From Zavarzinella sp. (lineage in GTDB: Bacteria > Planctomycetota > Planctomycetia > Gemmatales > Gemmataceae), in NCBI GenBank assembly GCA_041399155.1, contig JAWKTI010000001.1, positions 372,001 to 436,000 on the forward strand: a DNA stretch of 64,000 nt, read 5' to 3'. Made by a program: the position numbers and the translations under genes. The notes under the pieces were generated by a model, which saw only the letters and a list, made by a program, of their open reading frames with translations, searched no databases and had not been told where the DNA came from. Positions 9,016 through 18,365 of the stretch are shown here, piece after piece (positions within the stretch are counted from its first letter, which is position 1; each line of letters begins with the position of its first letter).

Positions 9016-10464
9016 TTGTTCGTATCTCCCCCACCCATGTACCCGTTTTTGATTGATGAAGTGACGGTGCTGCAAAAACAAGCGATTTATCTGCAGAATC
9101 TGGCAGTTTTACAGGCACAACAGGAGATGCAGGCACGTGCAATGGTGACCGGCGGGATGTTTTCCAATTACGCCAACCTGAACGATTTTGATCCGGAAGT
9201 GCTGGCCACGCAATTGCTGATGATGCGAAAATGTCGTGAGGCGATTCTGGAATCACCCAATCATCCCGATTCTTACGCGATGCTGGCAACTGTTTACGGG
9301 CTTTCCACTCTGGAAGAAGGGCTGAAAACACAAGTAGCGAACGCCAGTCTGGCACGTTACATCTATCGATTGCCGCCGTCACCCATTAAGGGCAGAATAT
9401 CCGCCTATGCCACCACTGTTACCCGCAGAATGTTTGAGTTCTATCTGCAAATGGGTGCGGGAGATCTGGCTCAGGATGCCCTGACGCAATGCATCAACTA
9501 TTCCGAAGAGGAACTGCAGCGATTTCAGGATATCAGTGCCGCAGATGGTATTAGTGAAGAGGAAGAAAAGCAGCTATCCGAGTTAAAGCAGAACATGGAT
9601 CTTCTGAACCAGATGTCATCCAAACTGCAGCAACAACTCAATCAACAACTGGCCGCGTACGAATCGGAGATTCCTGCGGCAAAAGATCCATTGGAAAAAA
9701 TCGGTATTGCCAAACGCTACGGGCTCTATCTGGTGGCGAAAACGCACCTCGATGAAATTGATTTCTCACAGCCAGACCCACTCATTTACACCTATCTGGC
9801 CGAAAGAGTGGATATCGCCATCATGACAGGCGATCTGGAAACGGCCTACGAAGTACTTCAGCAACTGAATAACCAGAATTTCCAGAGGGAATTTGTCAAT
9901 CAGGCAGCCATTAACGCCTTTGGCAACGCACGCGTTCGGTTATTCCAGGTACAGTTTCCAGACCCGAAAAATGCTCCACGTGTAGATCAGAGTAAGTTTG
10001 ATTTACGAAGCGTTTTTGAACGACACCAACGCGTCGTAGCACTGGCGTTTGGCGATTTTGAACAGATTTCGACTATTTTTGAACGGGATTTGCAGGAAAA
10101 CGCCCGCCAACAGGCCGAAATAGAAACGCAATATCCTTTTGTTGCGATGACGGTGCCTGAAGTGGAAACAACCCAACCCTATCTGGCAATTCGTGCGATG
10201 GCGATGTCGCTGAATCCGTACGAAATCATGATCAATAATATCTGGGCATTCCATTTCGAAATGCGTCAATTTTACATCAGCAGCCTCCGCAGCCGTGCGG
10301 TGGCACAGATGACATTAGCCCAGATTCGGCTGGAACAGGGGGAAATCACCAAGGCGATCACCGCATTACGGACCATTGAAAACATGCCAGACCGGCCAGA
10401 AATTGCCTCCTATCGTCGCAATGCCAAAAAACTGGCAGATTTTATCACCACCACCAGAAAGTAA
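9016..10464 (+). CDS. Helical-repeat (TPR-like) protein, possibly the C-terminal half of the preceding gene
   Basis: About 482 residues, mostly amphipathic helices with coiled-coil stretches (about 155-215), resembling tetratricopeptide-type proteins (SPNHPDSYAMLATVYG; YEVLQQLNNQNFQREFV; GEITKAITALRTIENMP). The start is uncertain. TTG at 9016 and ATG at 9037 are possible, and neither has a Shine-Dalgarno. The frame is open back to 8959, directly after the TAA of the preceding gene, and the intervening translation (ETKLIRSYEFWDLFVSPPP) reads like protein. The two ORFs are in the same frame, so a single nonsense change in a roughly 1,110-codon gene is a strong alternative to two separate genes. 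Confidence 0.7.
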   Translation: MFVSPPPMYPFLIDEVTVLQKQAIYLQNLAVLQAQQEMQARAMVTGGMFSNYANLNDFDPEVLATQLLMMRKCREAILESPNHPDSYAMLATVYGLSTLEEGLKTQVANASLARYIYRLPPSPIKGRISAYATTVTRRMFEFYLQMGAGDLAQDALTQCINYSEEELQRFQDISAADGISEEEEKQLSELKQNMDLLNQMSSKLQQQLNQQLAAYESEIPAAKDPLEKIGIAKRYGLYLVAKTHLDEIDFSQPDPLIYTYLAERVDIAIMTGDLETAYEVLQQLNNQNFQREFVNQAAINAFGNARVRLFQVQFPDPKNAPRVDQSKFDLRSVFERHQRVVALAFGDFEQISTIFERDLQENARQQAEIETQYPFVAMTVPEVETTQPYLAIRAMAMSLNPYEIMINNIWAFHFEMRQFYISSLRSRAVAQMTLAQIRLEQGEITKAITALRTIENMPDRPEIASYRRNAKKLADFITTTRK

Positions 10465-10814
10465 GTGGGCCGAGAATAATTTTGACGCTAACCCTTTTCA
10501 AATAAGTACTTAAGATTGATTTTCTTATTTTTAAGAAAATGAGAATTCAGGTGGTGGTACCACATTTTTACCACCTTTTGACTAATTTGCCGAAAAGAGA
10601 AACTTTTTTCACTGGAATACGGAACTAACTGAAGTCGAATCTCGTCATAATCTTGTGAAGATAAATGCAGTCCTAAATGAATGGGAACTGCATGAGAATA
10701 TTTTAATATTTGCAACGCAGCAAGCGTTGGTGCAAAGACTCGAAAAAGCAGTTGTTTTGTTTGCACTAAGGCCAAACTGTGTTAGGTTCCATCAATTACC
10801 AAGAGGGAAGAGCC
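10465..10814. other. AT-rich intergenic region with small inverted repeats
   Basis: A 350-bp stretch between the helical-repeat gene and the DUF1501 gene. It shows an AT-rich hairpin (TTTTCTTA / TAAGAAAA near 10518-10539) and a GGTGGTACCAC-containing repeat near 10550-10577 followed by TTTT. Either could help end transcription of the upstream gene. A minus-strand frame at 10488-10775 has no recognisable domain and unusual AT-rich composition, so it is not called. Confidence 0.3.
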
Positions 10815-12107
10815 ATGGGTCTTGATCGTCGTCACTTTTTGAAGCACTCTGCAGCAGCCACCGCCATGAGCGTGCCTGCAGCTAATTTCATTGCGGGTCT
10901 GAAAGCACAGGCCCAGACAATGAAGAAAAATAACAAAAGCCTGATCATCATCCACTTCGGTGGTGGTTATCCTGCGATTGACTTCTGGGAAGACAAAGAT
11001 CCCCACGCCAACATGGGCGAAACCAAAACCAAAGAAACCGCAGCTTCGGGTGTCAAAATCAACGAACTGCTGCCGAAGATTGCTTCGCAAATGAAGAATG
11101 CTTCGCTGATCCGCACCCTGCGATCCACCGAAGGTGACCATGCACGTGGTACCCGTGTGATGTTCACCGGGATGCCAGTGAATCCGCTGGTCAGCTACCC
11201 CCACCTGGGCTCAAAGGTGGCATGGTACTACGCCAGCAAAATGGAATACGTTCCCGATCTGCCCGCCTTCATCACCGTTGGCAACAGTGGCATTGGCCCT
11301 GGGTTCCTCGGTCAGAAGTTCGGTGCACTGCCGATCTCTCGCCCCGGTCAGCCTCCCGAAAATGCCACCCCACCTCGCGAGTTGGGTACAGGTGCCTCCG
11401 CGATGGATCGCATGAACCGTCGTGGTGATCTGTTCGGTCGTCTGGAATCGGGTTTCCAGGGCAGCACTGGTTCCGCTCGTGATGCAGCGAAATCCCACCA
11501 GGAAGTGTACGAGAAGGCACTCAGCCTGGTTGTTTCCAAGAACAAAGACGTGTTCACACTTGATAAAGAACCTGCCGCACTGAAAACCGAATACGGCATG
11601 GGCAACTTCGGCCAGGCCTGCTTGCTGGCACGCAAACTGACCGAAGCCGGTGCCACCTGTGTGGAAGTGAACAACGGTGGCTGGGACATGCACAACGGCA
11701 TTTTCGCCAGCCTGCGTAACCGCTTACCTGAAATTGACAACGGTATCGGTACCCTGCTGAAAGACCTCGCCGATCGTGGTCGCCTGCAGGACACCGTCGT
11801 AGTTACCTTGTCCGAGTTCGGTCGTACCATCCGCGTGAACAACAACGGTGGTCGTGACCATAACCCCGGTCTGTGGTCTGTGATGATCGCTGGTGGTAAC
11901 ATCGTTGGTGGTCAGGTTTATGGCCGCACCAGCTCCGACGCCATGAGCATCGAAGAAAACCCAGTCTCTGTGGCTGACCTCTACTCCACCATCTTTGCAG
12001 CTCTGGGCTTCAATCTGGAAGAGCAGATCCGCGACAACCTGGGCCGTCCTTCACCAATCGGTGGTACAAACGCGAAAGCCATCACCGCACTGTTGAAGAA
12101 AGTCTAA
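10815..12107 (+). CDS. DUF1501 protein with Tat-type signal
   Basis: A 430-residue member of the DUF1501 family, a sulfatase/alkaline-phosphatase-superfamily-like group abundant in planctomycetes. The N-terminus carries a twin-arginine motif (DRRHFLKHSAAA) and a hydrophobic stretch, so Tat export is likely. Family hallmarks are the FGGGYPAIDFWEDKDP segment, the GWDMHNG motif, LSEFGRT and GRDHNPG. The start was chosen at the ATG preceded by AGAGGGAAGAGCC; an earlier ATG lacks this. Codon choice is noticeably biased (GGT, CGT, TCC/ACC), unlike neighbouring genes, which suggests high expression. It stands alone rather than beside a DUF1549/DUF1553 gene, and a strong terminator follows. Confidence 0.93.
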   Translation: MGLDRRHFLKHSAAATAMSVPAANFIAGLKAQAQTMKKNNKSLIIIHFGGGYPAIDFWEDKDPHANMGETKTKETAASGVKINELLPKIASQMKNASLIRTLRSTEGDHARGTRVMFTGMPVNPLVSYPHLGSKVAWYYASKMEYVPDLPAFITVGNSGIGPGFLGQKFGALPISRPGQPPENATPPRELGTGASAMDRMNRRGDLFGRLESGFQGSTGSARDAAKSHQEVYEKALSLVVSKNKDVFTLDKEPAALKTEYGMGNFGQACLLARKLTEAGATCVEVNNGGWDMHNGIFASLRNRLPEIDNGIGTLLKDLADRGRLQDTVVVTLSEFGRTIRVNNNGGRDHNPGLWSVMIAGGNIVGGQVYGRTSSDAMSIEENPVSVADLYSTIFAALGFNLEEQIRDNLGRPSPIGGTNAKAITALLKKV

Positions 12108-12133
12108 TCTTACAGCAAGCCAAGACTCGCTGG

Positions 12134-12167
12134 GCACCTCTCCTTCACCGGAGAGGTGCTTTTTTTT
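12134..12167 (+). terminator. Rho-independent terminator after the DUF1501 gene
   Basis: A GC-rich hairpin with arms GCACCTCTC / GAGAGGTGC and a short loop (12134-12159) is followed at once by eight T residues (12160-12167). It begins 26 bp after the stop codon and is the clearest intrinsic terminator in the window. Confidence 0.93.
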
Positions 12168-12252
12168 GTTTATACCCGATGACTCTCGTAGATTTCCTTT
12201 CCACCACAATCAACCATAAAATACTTGCAACTTCTTCTTTCAGTGGTTTTCT

Positions 12253-13191
12253 GTGGGTAGCAATGTGGTTTCAGGGAAAGTCGATATCGAGATTTTTCGG
12301 CAATGCAAGATTCTGACTGGTCCTACCGGCTCTGGAAAATCGGGGCTCGCCCTGCAGATAGCACCACAACTGAACGCGGAAATCATCTCGGCTGATTCGA
12401 TGACGGTTTACCGTCATATGGATATTGGAACTGCGAAACCCACTCTTGCAGAACGTGAAATAGTCCCCCACCACCTGATTGATGTGCTGGAACCGTGGGA
12501 ATCGTGCAACGTTGCCTGGTGGTTGCAACAGGCCGCTATCACGGTACAGGACATTATCGCACGGGGGAAGGTGCCATTGATTGTCGGTGGGACACCTTTT
12601 TTCCTGAAAGCGCTGATTTGTGGCTTGTTTGACGCCCCACCACTCGATCCAGCGGTGCGTCTGCAGGTAGAAACCATGCTGCAGGAAAGGGGTGCGGAAC
12701 GGTTGCATGATTATTTGAGTGAAATCGATCCAATTACCGCCCAGCGACTGCACCCGAATGATACCAGGCGGATTACCCGTGCGGTGGAAGTTTTTCTGCA
12801 AATGGGCAAACCGATGAGTGTACTTCATCAGGAAAACTGGTGGGCTGGCAACGAGCCTGCATTTCAGGAGAACCAGTGCCTGTGCATCGACTGGCCACGG
12901 GAGGAACTCTACCAGCGAATCAACGTTCGTGTGGAGGCGATGTTTGCCAGTGGCTGGGTTGCCGAAGTGCATCAGTTAGAACAATTGCCCCACCCAATCA
13001 GTAAAGAGGCAAGCCGAGCACTTGGGTATCCGGAAATTCGGGATTATCTGCAGGGCATTTCCACATTGGTAAGCACTCTGGAACTAGTGAAATTGCGTAC
13101 AAGACAGTTTGCGAAACGCCAATTGACCTGGTTTCGAAATTTGCAGGGCGTGCAATTTGTCCCAATTGCGGAACTTGCAGATATTTGGTAG
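12253..13191 (+). CDS. miaA: tRNA dimethylallyltransferase MiaA
   Basis: A 312-residue enzyme that transfers the dimethylallyl group to A37 of tRNAs reading UNN codons. The P-loop TGPTGSGKS lies near residue 23. The family signatures ISADSMTVYRHMDIGTAKP, HHLIDVLEP, IVGGTPFFLKAL, PNDTRRITRAVEV and the C-terminal RTRQFAKRQLTWFR are all present. Length is normal for the family. The start is a GTG at 12253; about 13 more N-terminal residues than usual precede the P-loop strand, so a later start is possible. It is the first gene after the terminator and stands upstream of the FHA gene in the same orientation. Confidence 0.96.
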   Translation: MGSNVVSGKVDIEIFRQCKILTGPTGSGKSGLALQIAPQLNAEIISADSMTVYRHMDIGTAKPTLAEREIVPHHLIDVLEPWESCNVAWWLQQAAITVQDIIARGKVPLIVGGTPFFLKALICGLFDAPPLDPAVRLQVETMLQERGAERLHDYLSEIDPITAQRLHPNDTRRITRAVEVFLQMGKPMSVLHQENWWAGNEPAFQENQCLCIDWPREELYQRINVRVEAMFASGWVAEVHQLEQLPHPISKEASRALGYPEIRDYLQGISTLVSTLELVKLRTRQFAKRQLTWFRNLQGVQFVPIAELADIW

Positions 13192-13315
13192 AAGTAAACC
13201 CACCTTGGTGTGGCTGGCGAAAATGAGAGAAATCATTCCCAGCTACCAAACTATGTGCTATAACTGTTATAATACATGGACTGGCGTTGCCGACATGAGC
13301 TTTTGGGTTGCATCT

Positions 13316-14026
13316 ATGAAGAAATTGACGTTCCAGGTTATTGAAGGGGTAGACAAGGGAAGGATTTTCCGGGAGTTACCCATACCGATCACTATTGGAC
13401 GTGAAGAAGGCAACATGTTGCGGCTGAATGATGAACGAATCAGCCGTTTTCATGCCAAAGTCCAGCAGGAAGACGATGATATTATTTTGACTGATCTTGA
13501 TAGCACCAATGGCACCCGTGTGAATGGTGCCCCTGTGCAGATCCGTCGCTTACGCCTGGGCGATTCCATTTCGCTAGGTCGTTCCACCCTGCTTTTCGGC
13601 ACGCGTGAAGAAATTGCCGCCCGCGTGAATGAGCACCAATCAGCGAATAATACCACCCAACGAATTGGTGAGGCGGCATCAGCAAGCCCAGGCACCGTTC
13701 CAGGTGAAGATATCGGCTTTGATTTTTCCGCAGTTCAGAATACCAATGCAGTGGATCGCACTGCCTGTGACTGGGCAAAAAGCGAACTGGATATGCCCCC
13801 ATTGCCGACCAAATTGAATCTGTCGCAGTCCGCCCGTCTGTCCGATGTGTTTGATTTCCTCCACCGTGGTCTGGTGATTGGGACGGAAAACATTCAAGCG
13901 AACGAAGACGGTTCTGAAGTGCGAATTGGTTATGCCGAATGGCAGGCAATTCAGGCCACTCAATTGTTTCTAGCACGTTACGTGCGAATGGTCGCTTCAC
14001 CAGAAAATTCAGTCGATGATTATTAA
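13316..14026 (+). CDS. FHA-domain protein
   Basis: About 236 residues with an N-terminal FHA domain (roughly 1-100) for phosphothreonine-peptide binding. It shows GREEGNMLRLNDERISRFHA with the conserved Gly-Arg, Ser-Arg-x-His, and then DLDSTNGTRVNG with Asn-Gly. The remaining 135 residues are unassigned and partly low-complexity. Start choice is unsure: ATG 13316 begins directly at the FHA beta-strand (MKKLTFQVIEG); ATG 13295 and longer forms overlap upstream sequence. A TATAAT hexamer at 13268-13273 may be a -10 element, but no good -35 is seen. It is likely a reader of Ser/Thr kinase signalling, of which this window has two kinases elsewhere. Confidence 0.85.
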   Translation: MKKLTFQVIEGVDKGRIFRELPIPITIGREEGNMLRLNDERISRFHAKVQQEDDDIILTDLDSTNGTRVNGAPVQIRRLRLGDSISLGRSTLLFGTREEIAARVNEHQSANNTTQRIGEAASASPGTVPGEDIGFDFSAVQNTNAVDRTACDWAKSELDMPPLPTKLNLSQSARLSDVFDFLHRGLVIGTENIQANEDGSEVRIGYAEWQAIQATQLFLARYVRMVASPENSVDDY

Positions 14027-14182
14027 GAAATTATCATTTCTAGTGATGGTTTAGTCGATCAAATTCTCAATTTTCTCCTCCGCCGTGCGAGCCAGAGAAT
14101 CAATTAAAAGATTCTCATATTTGTTTGCCAGTGTGAGTAGTTATCCCACCTGATCTTCAAAAATACTAATCTTGAATGTTCA

Positions 14183-15697
14183 CTAATTCGCCTGCGGGCG
14201 CAGAAGTGGGAATAGAATCACATCCCGAATGCTTTGCGTGTTTGTCAGCAGCATCACCAGTCGGTCAATACCGATCCCCAGCCCACCTGCTGGTGGCATG
14301 CCGTGACGCTGGGCCAGAATGAAGTCGTCGTCCATTTTGGCCATGGAATCCTCTTCATTCATGCCAGTCAACTGCTTCCGGAAGGTGCTTTCCTGCAGGA
14401 TGGGGTCGTTTAACTCCGTGTAGGCGTTCGCCAGTTCCATCCCGCGCACAAACAGTTCAAACCTCTCTGCCACTGCGGGGTTATCTCGTTTCCGCTTGGT
14501 CAGTGGGCACAAGGCTGCGGGATAATCGCACACAAAAACTGGGCCAATCAGGGCATCTTCCACGTAATGCTCAAACAATTCCTGCACCAGCACATCATGT
14601 TCTTTCTGTATCGCTTCGCCGCTGGCATCCCGCATTGTCAGTGGGATTTTGCTTTCCGCAGCACGTTTCGCCACCGCTTCGGGATCAAATCCGGAGCAGC
14701 CCACATGCTTTTCGAACAATTCGTAATACGATGCCCGCTGAAACGGCGGGGTAAAATCAACTTCAAATTCGCCGTAAGGTATTGTCAGGGAACCATTTGG
14801 GTTTAAAGCACGCACACAGCTGACCAGCACTCCTTCAGTCAGTTCCATCATCGTATGGTAATTACCGTAGGCCTGATAAAGTTCCATCATCGTGAATTCG
14901 GGATTATGGCGTTGGCTGATCCCTTCATTCCGAAAGACTCGGCCAATTTCGTACACTTTTTCAATCCCACCGATCAACAGTTTTTTCAGTGGCAGTTCCA
15001 GGGCAATCCGCATGAACAGGTCAATATCCAGTGCGTTATGGTGCGTCCCGAATGGGCGAGCGGCAGCACCACCGGCAATCGCGTGCAGTGTGGGGGATTC
15101 CACTTCCATATAGCCAAGTTCATCCAGATACCGCCGGATGGTTCGCAGAATCAGCACCCGCTGTTTGGCCCGTACCAGCGTTTCCGGTGTGTAAACCAGA
15201 TCGAGGTAACGGTGCCGCAGCCGATATTCCATATCCTGCATGCCATGAAATTTTTCAGGGTGAGGCTCCAGTGATTTGGACAAAAAGGTCAGTTGCTCCC
15301 CACGAATGGTGGGTTCACCAGTTTTGGTGCGACCAAAAACACCATCCACACCAATGATGTCGCCCAGATCGAGCTGCATCGCCAGATTCCAACCGTCATC
15401 ACCAAGCTGATTTTTCCCGAGCCACACCTGAATGGTGCCGGTCATATCGCGAATTTGCAGAAAATGGGCTTTGCCCATGGTTCGGCGCAGAACAATACGA
15501 CCCGCTGCCCGCACCTTTTCGGTGGGTTCCTGATCAAATCCAACACACGGCTTTTGCAGGATCTGCTCAACAGGGATGTGATCGTCGAAGCGGGCCCCCC
15601 ATGGATCGATGCCCATTTCTTCAATCTTGCGTAATTTTTCCATCCGACTGGCGTGGGCATCTCCTGCCGCAGCCAGTTGTGCTTGGTCATTCGACAC
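14183..15697 (-). CDS. lysS: Lysyl-tRNA synthetase, class II
   Basis: A 504-residue class II aminoacyl-tRNA synthetase charging tRNA-Lys. It has an N-terminal helix, an OB-fold anticodon-binding domain (about 60-175: GRIVLRRTMGKAHFLQIRD) and a class II core. Motif 2 is FRNEGISQRHNPEFT, followed by MMELYQAYGNY. Motif 3 is PPAGGLGIGIDRLVML near the C-terminus. The substrate-typical MELANAYTELNDP segment supports lysine rather than asparagine or aspartate. Length fits bacterial LysRS. No obvious operon partner: the upstream side is the large non-coding border of the accessory island. Confidence 0.97.
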   Translation of the reverse strand: MSNDQAQLAAAGDAHASRMEKLRKIEEMGIDPWGARFDDHIPVEQILQKPCVGFDQEPTEKVRAAGRIVLRRTMGKAHFLQIRDMTGTIQVWLGKNQLGDDGWNLAMQLDLGDIIGVDGVFGRTKTGEPTIRGEQLTFLSKSLEPHPEKFHGMQDMEYRLRHRYLDLVYTPETLVRAKQRVLILRTIRRYLDELGYMEVESPTLHAIAGGAAARPFGTHHNALDIDLFMRIALELPLKKLLIGGIEKVYEIGRVFRNEGISQRHNPEFTMMELYQAYGNYHTMMELTEGVLVSCVRALNPNGSLTIPYGEFEVDFTPPFQRASYYELFEKHVGCSGFDPEAVAKRAAESKIPLTMRDASGEAIQKEHDVLVQELFEHYVEDALIGPVFVCDYPAALCPLTKRKRDNPAVAERFELFVRGMELANAYTELNDPILQESTFRKQLTGMNEEDSMAKMDDDFILAQRHGMPPAGGLGIGIDRLVMLLTNTQSIRDVILFPLLRPQAN

Positions 15698-16460
15698 GTC
15701 TTTGGCTACTCAATCGGGCGATCGGGTTGCAAACCTACATCATGAAGATCAAACTGTTATCGTATGGGTTCGGCAGTTGTTGGAAATGAAACAATTCATC
15801 TGACAGGAGGGGGAGAGACCGTATAAACCCAAATGAACCTGACATGCCAGTACAGTTGCAAACATGCAAGGATGGGTGATTTGAATTTGTTGTTTGGATA
15901 AAGTTGACTATTTTCTTCTTAAACTGGTTGAAAGTAACAGGAGAAGAACTTGATTTTGCCGATACCAAGAAACCTTAGTTAGTTGTCAGAGCCTGCTTCA
16001 TCGTGGATGAATTGTTTTGCGTTATTCACTCTTATCGCACAGATTTCAAAGCTACCAAGAACAAATGAGAAGAACTTAATAAAAAGAATTTAATGGAAAT
16101 TTATTCACATGGGATGAATGTAGTACGGAATTACCCTATTCGTCACTGCGAAGATGATATAACCGAAGAGCGAATGCCAGATGCAATGAGAATACCATTA
16201 CGCATATTTGTTACAGGTGTTAAAAATAGAATAACAGATAATTTGTGTAAATAGTTAAAGATTCTTGGGGTTATTCAAAAAATAGTGGTTATCAGCTTGA
16301 ATAAATTAGGATAAAGTAGCTCAGGAAAATATATTCCAGTATTATAACAGAACTGTGAGACATCCGATTTTGTCACAATCTGAGTGCAATATCGGGATAT
16401 CTAGCGGCGAGGTAGTTGAGCTTCAATCTGCATTCGGCTTGATTAAGAGGCAATCCCTAT
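15698..16460. other. AT-rich non-coding border of the accessory island
   Basis: A 763-bp stretch between lysS and the reverse transcriptase gene, visibly AT-richer than the lysS side from about 15880 on. I see no convincing gene on either strand, apart from one weak 53-codon frame listed separately. A minus-strand 77-codon frame at 15735-15968 has no family signature. Non-coding DNA next to a defence-type RT is where template or regulatory RNAs are encoded in several DRT and retron systems, so this region is a candidate ncRNA locus; no clear fold could be recognised by eye. Confidence 0.4.
16093..16254 (+). CDS. Possible 53-residue small ORF upstream of the reverse transcriptase
   Basis: ATG to TAG frame of 54 codons (begins MEIYSHGMNVVRNYPIRHC, ends ITDNLCK). 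The sequence AAGAATTTA before the ATG is a poor Shine-Dalgarno. No domain is recognised and the composition is neither clearly coding nor clearly random. It could be a small protein of the RT system, a relic of a former gene, or chance. Confidence 0.2.
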   Translation: MEIYSHGMNVVRNYPIRHCEDDITEERMPDAMRIPLRIFVTGVKNRITDNLCK

Positions 16461-18365
16461 ATGGAAAACAAGCATGAACAGTTTGTGTCAGTAGCCTACA
16501 AGAAACTGAAACAAATGGTATATTATGAGAAGAATTCACTCAAGCTAAGAAGTCGTATCGCTGCTTTTGAATGCGCGCCTGATTTTCAGCAGAGACTTAA
16601 GTCAGTTGCAAAAGTGTGTCAGAATGATAAGCCTCACACTTCCAAAATTTTCAAAACATGGATTGATAAAATTGGTTTTGATTTAATGCCAAAAGGGGCA
16701 ATTGGACCATCAAAAAGTAATGAACTCAATGGTTCGTTCTTGACTAACGTGACTAGTTCACCAATACATGAAATTAATAAAGTAAATTATATATTTGATG
16801 GCCCAATAGAATTGCATTTATTGTCAGTGATGTGGCTAATGGGCATAGGCTGGAAATATGATGAAATGCTATCTGATCATTGCACTGGTTCTCGCCTCCA
16901 TGAATTCGTGGGTAGAGATTCAGATCAGTCGGGACAGCTCTTCAAGAAGTATCACGAACTTTATGCAAAGTGGCGAGATGAAGGCATTCAAAAAGCACTA
17001 AAAATTATAACTGAGGATCATAAAAGTGTTTGTCTTATTGGTCTAGATGTTCAGGAGTACTATTATAGGATCCAAATTAATTGGAAAGAGCTTCGTGCTG
17101 ACGGTGCTTCTGGAAGCTCGTTTAATGAGAAATGTGGAATTAAACTCTTGCCCTGTATTGAAACTATCTGCAAAGATTACCGTTCGAAGCTTGATAGTAT
17201 GTTGGGCATTACACATCCAACTTTATTAGATGAAGCGACCTGTTTGCCAATTGGTTTGTCTGCATCGCCATTAATTGCTAACTGGTATCTAAAAAAATTA
17301 GACGATTTAATTATTAGCAATTTAAGGCCAGCATATTATGGACGCTATGTTGATGATATTTTTATGGTAGTGACAATGCATAAGTCGCCACCAGAAGAAA
17401 ATTCAATTAATAGCATTATGAAAAAATTGCTGATAGATAATAATATTCTTAATTGGGATGAAGAAAATAAGAGATATGAAATCCTATGTAGGCCGGGTCT
17501 TTATTTGCAGCAATCAAAATGCATTCTGCAGTACTTTGACGCAAATTACTCAACTGCTGGTCTTGACAAGTTTCAGAAACAGATCCAAGAAAATGCAAGT
17601 GATTTTGCGCTTCTGCCCCTTGATGGAGATGAAAACCCAGTTGAGCAGGTTGCATACGATTTGCTGTATGATGGCTCAGCAAACAAGTTTCGCAGCGTGA
17701 AGGCTGTCGCTGAGAATCGCTGGGAACTGTCAACCCACCTAGTGAAGCAAACCCAATTATATTTAATGACAAAATCTGCGATCGACAAGCTAATGCGCAG
17801 TGAGCTAATTAAATTTTTTAAAGGCAGAAATTCAATCGATTTTTTTGATATGTGGGAAAGTGTGCTTAGTTTTTTTGTTGTGGCTGGGGATCGAAAAGGG
17901 CGCAATCAATTTGTTCAATATATAAAATACGAAATAGATAAAATCAAGTTTAGTAACTCAACTTTAACAGCACGCCTTAAGAAATTTCTTTTTGAACACC
18001 TTGAATTATGTTTGGCGATGAGCATGTCACTTATAAGTGTAATCGATGAAGAAACCGATAGTACTATCTTTGAATTACGGCAATCCAATATGATTAGACA
18101 TCACCTAGTTTCGATTCCATTGTTAAACTATACAAATTACAAAGGAGACTTAACAAGACCGACGAGTGCATTTGGTCTGCATATTGACGATCACATTGTC
18201 AAATATACTCCTAGATTTGTACACATTGACGAATGTATGAGTTTTATAGATTCAGGCTGTGCACACGTGCACAAAGACAACTCTGTAATACGTGCGCAGC
18301 AATTATACAAACAATTTCATCAGAATGTACATTCTGGCATAAAGTTTGTAAATGAGGAGATTTGA
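16461..18365 (+). CDS. Reverse transcriptase of a DRT-like (RT plus nitrilase) defence system
   Basis: A 634-residue RNA-dependent DNA polymerase-type protein. Motif A is GLDVQEYYYRI (catalytic Asp about residue 196). The fingers/palm LPIGLSASPLIANWYL is near 263, and motif C is GRYVDDIFMVV (YVDD about 296-299). All catalytic aspartates are present, so the enzyme looks intact. A long C-terminal region (about 350-634) has no assigned domain and may be the alpha-helical part seen in defence-associated RTs. The next gene starts 1 bp after the stop and encodes a carbon-nitrogen hydrolase. RT with nitrilase is the combination known from DRT type 1 / class 1 unknown-group RTs, there often as a fusion. 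There is no group II intron or DGR context (no template/variable repeat or maturase motifs seen). Composition is AT-richer than flanking genes, which suggests horizontal transfer. Confidence 0.88.
   Translation: MENKHEQFVSVAYKKLKQMVYYEKNSLKLRSRIAAFECAPDFQQRLKSVAKVCQNDKPHTSKIFKTWIDKIGFDLMPKGAIGPSKSNELNGSFLTNVTSSPIHEINKVNYIFDGPIELHLLSVMWLMGIGWKYDEMLSDHCTGSRLHEFVGRDSDQSGQLFKKYHELYAKWRDEGIQKALKIITEDHKSVCLIGLDVQEYYYRIQINWKELRADGASGSSFNEKCGIKLLPCIETICKDYRSKLDSMLGITHPTLLDEATCLPIGLSASPLIANWYLKKLDDLIISNLRPAYYGRYVDDIFMVVTMHKSPPEENSINSIMKKLLIDNNILNWDEENKRYEILCRPGLYLQQSKCILQYFDANYSTAGLDKFQKQIQENASDFALLPLDGDENPVEQVAYDLLYDGSANKFRSVKAVAENRWELSTHLVKQTQLYLMTKSAIDKLMRSELIKFFKGRNSIDFFDMWESVLSFFVVAGDRKGRNQFVQYIKYEIDKIKFSNSTLTARLKKFLFEHLELCLAMSMSLISVIDEETDSTIFELRQSNMIRHHLVSIPLLNYTNYKGDLTRPTSAFGLHIDDHIVKYTPRFVHIDECMSFIDSGCAHVHKDNSVIRAQQLYKQFHQNVHSGIKFVNEEI

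Noticed and set aside
10488..10775. Minus-strand 95-codon ORF between two plus-strand genes
   Set aside because: AT-rich, no family signature, no ribosome site; treated as intergenic.
15735..15968. 77-codon minus-strand ORF upstream of lysS
   Set aside because: No domain match and no ribosome site; region appears non-coding.
16461..18365. Reverse transcriptase of a group II intron or a DGR
   Set aside because: No maturase or endonuease domain, no template/variable repeat, and the coupled nitrilase gene points to a DRT-type system.
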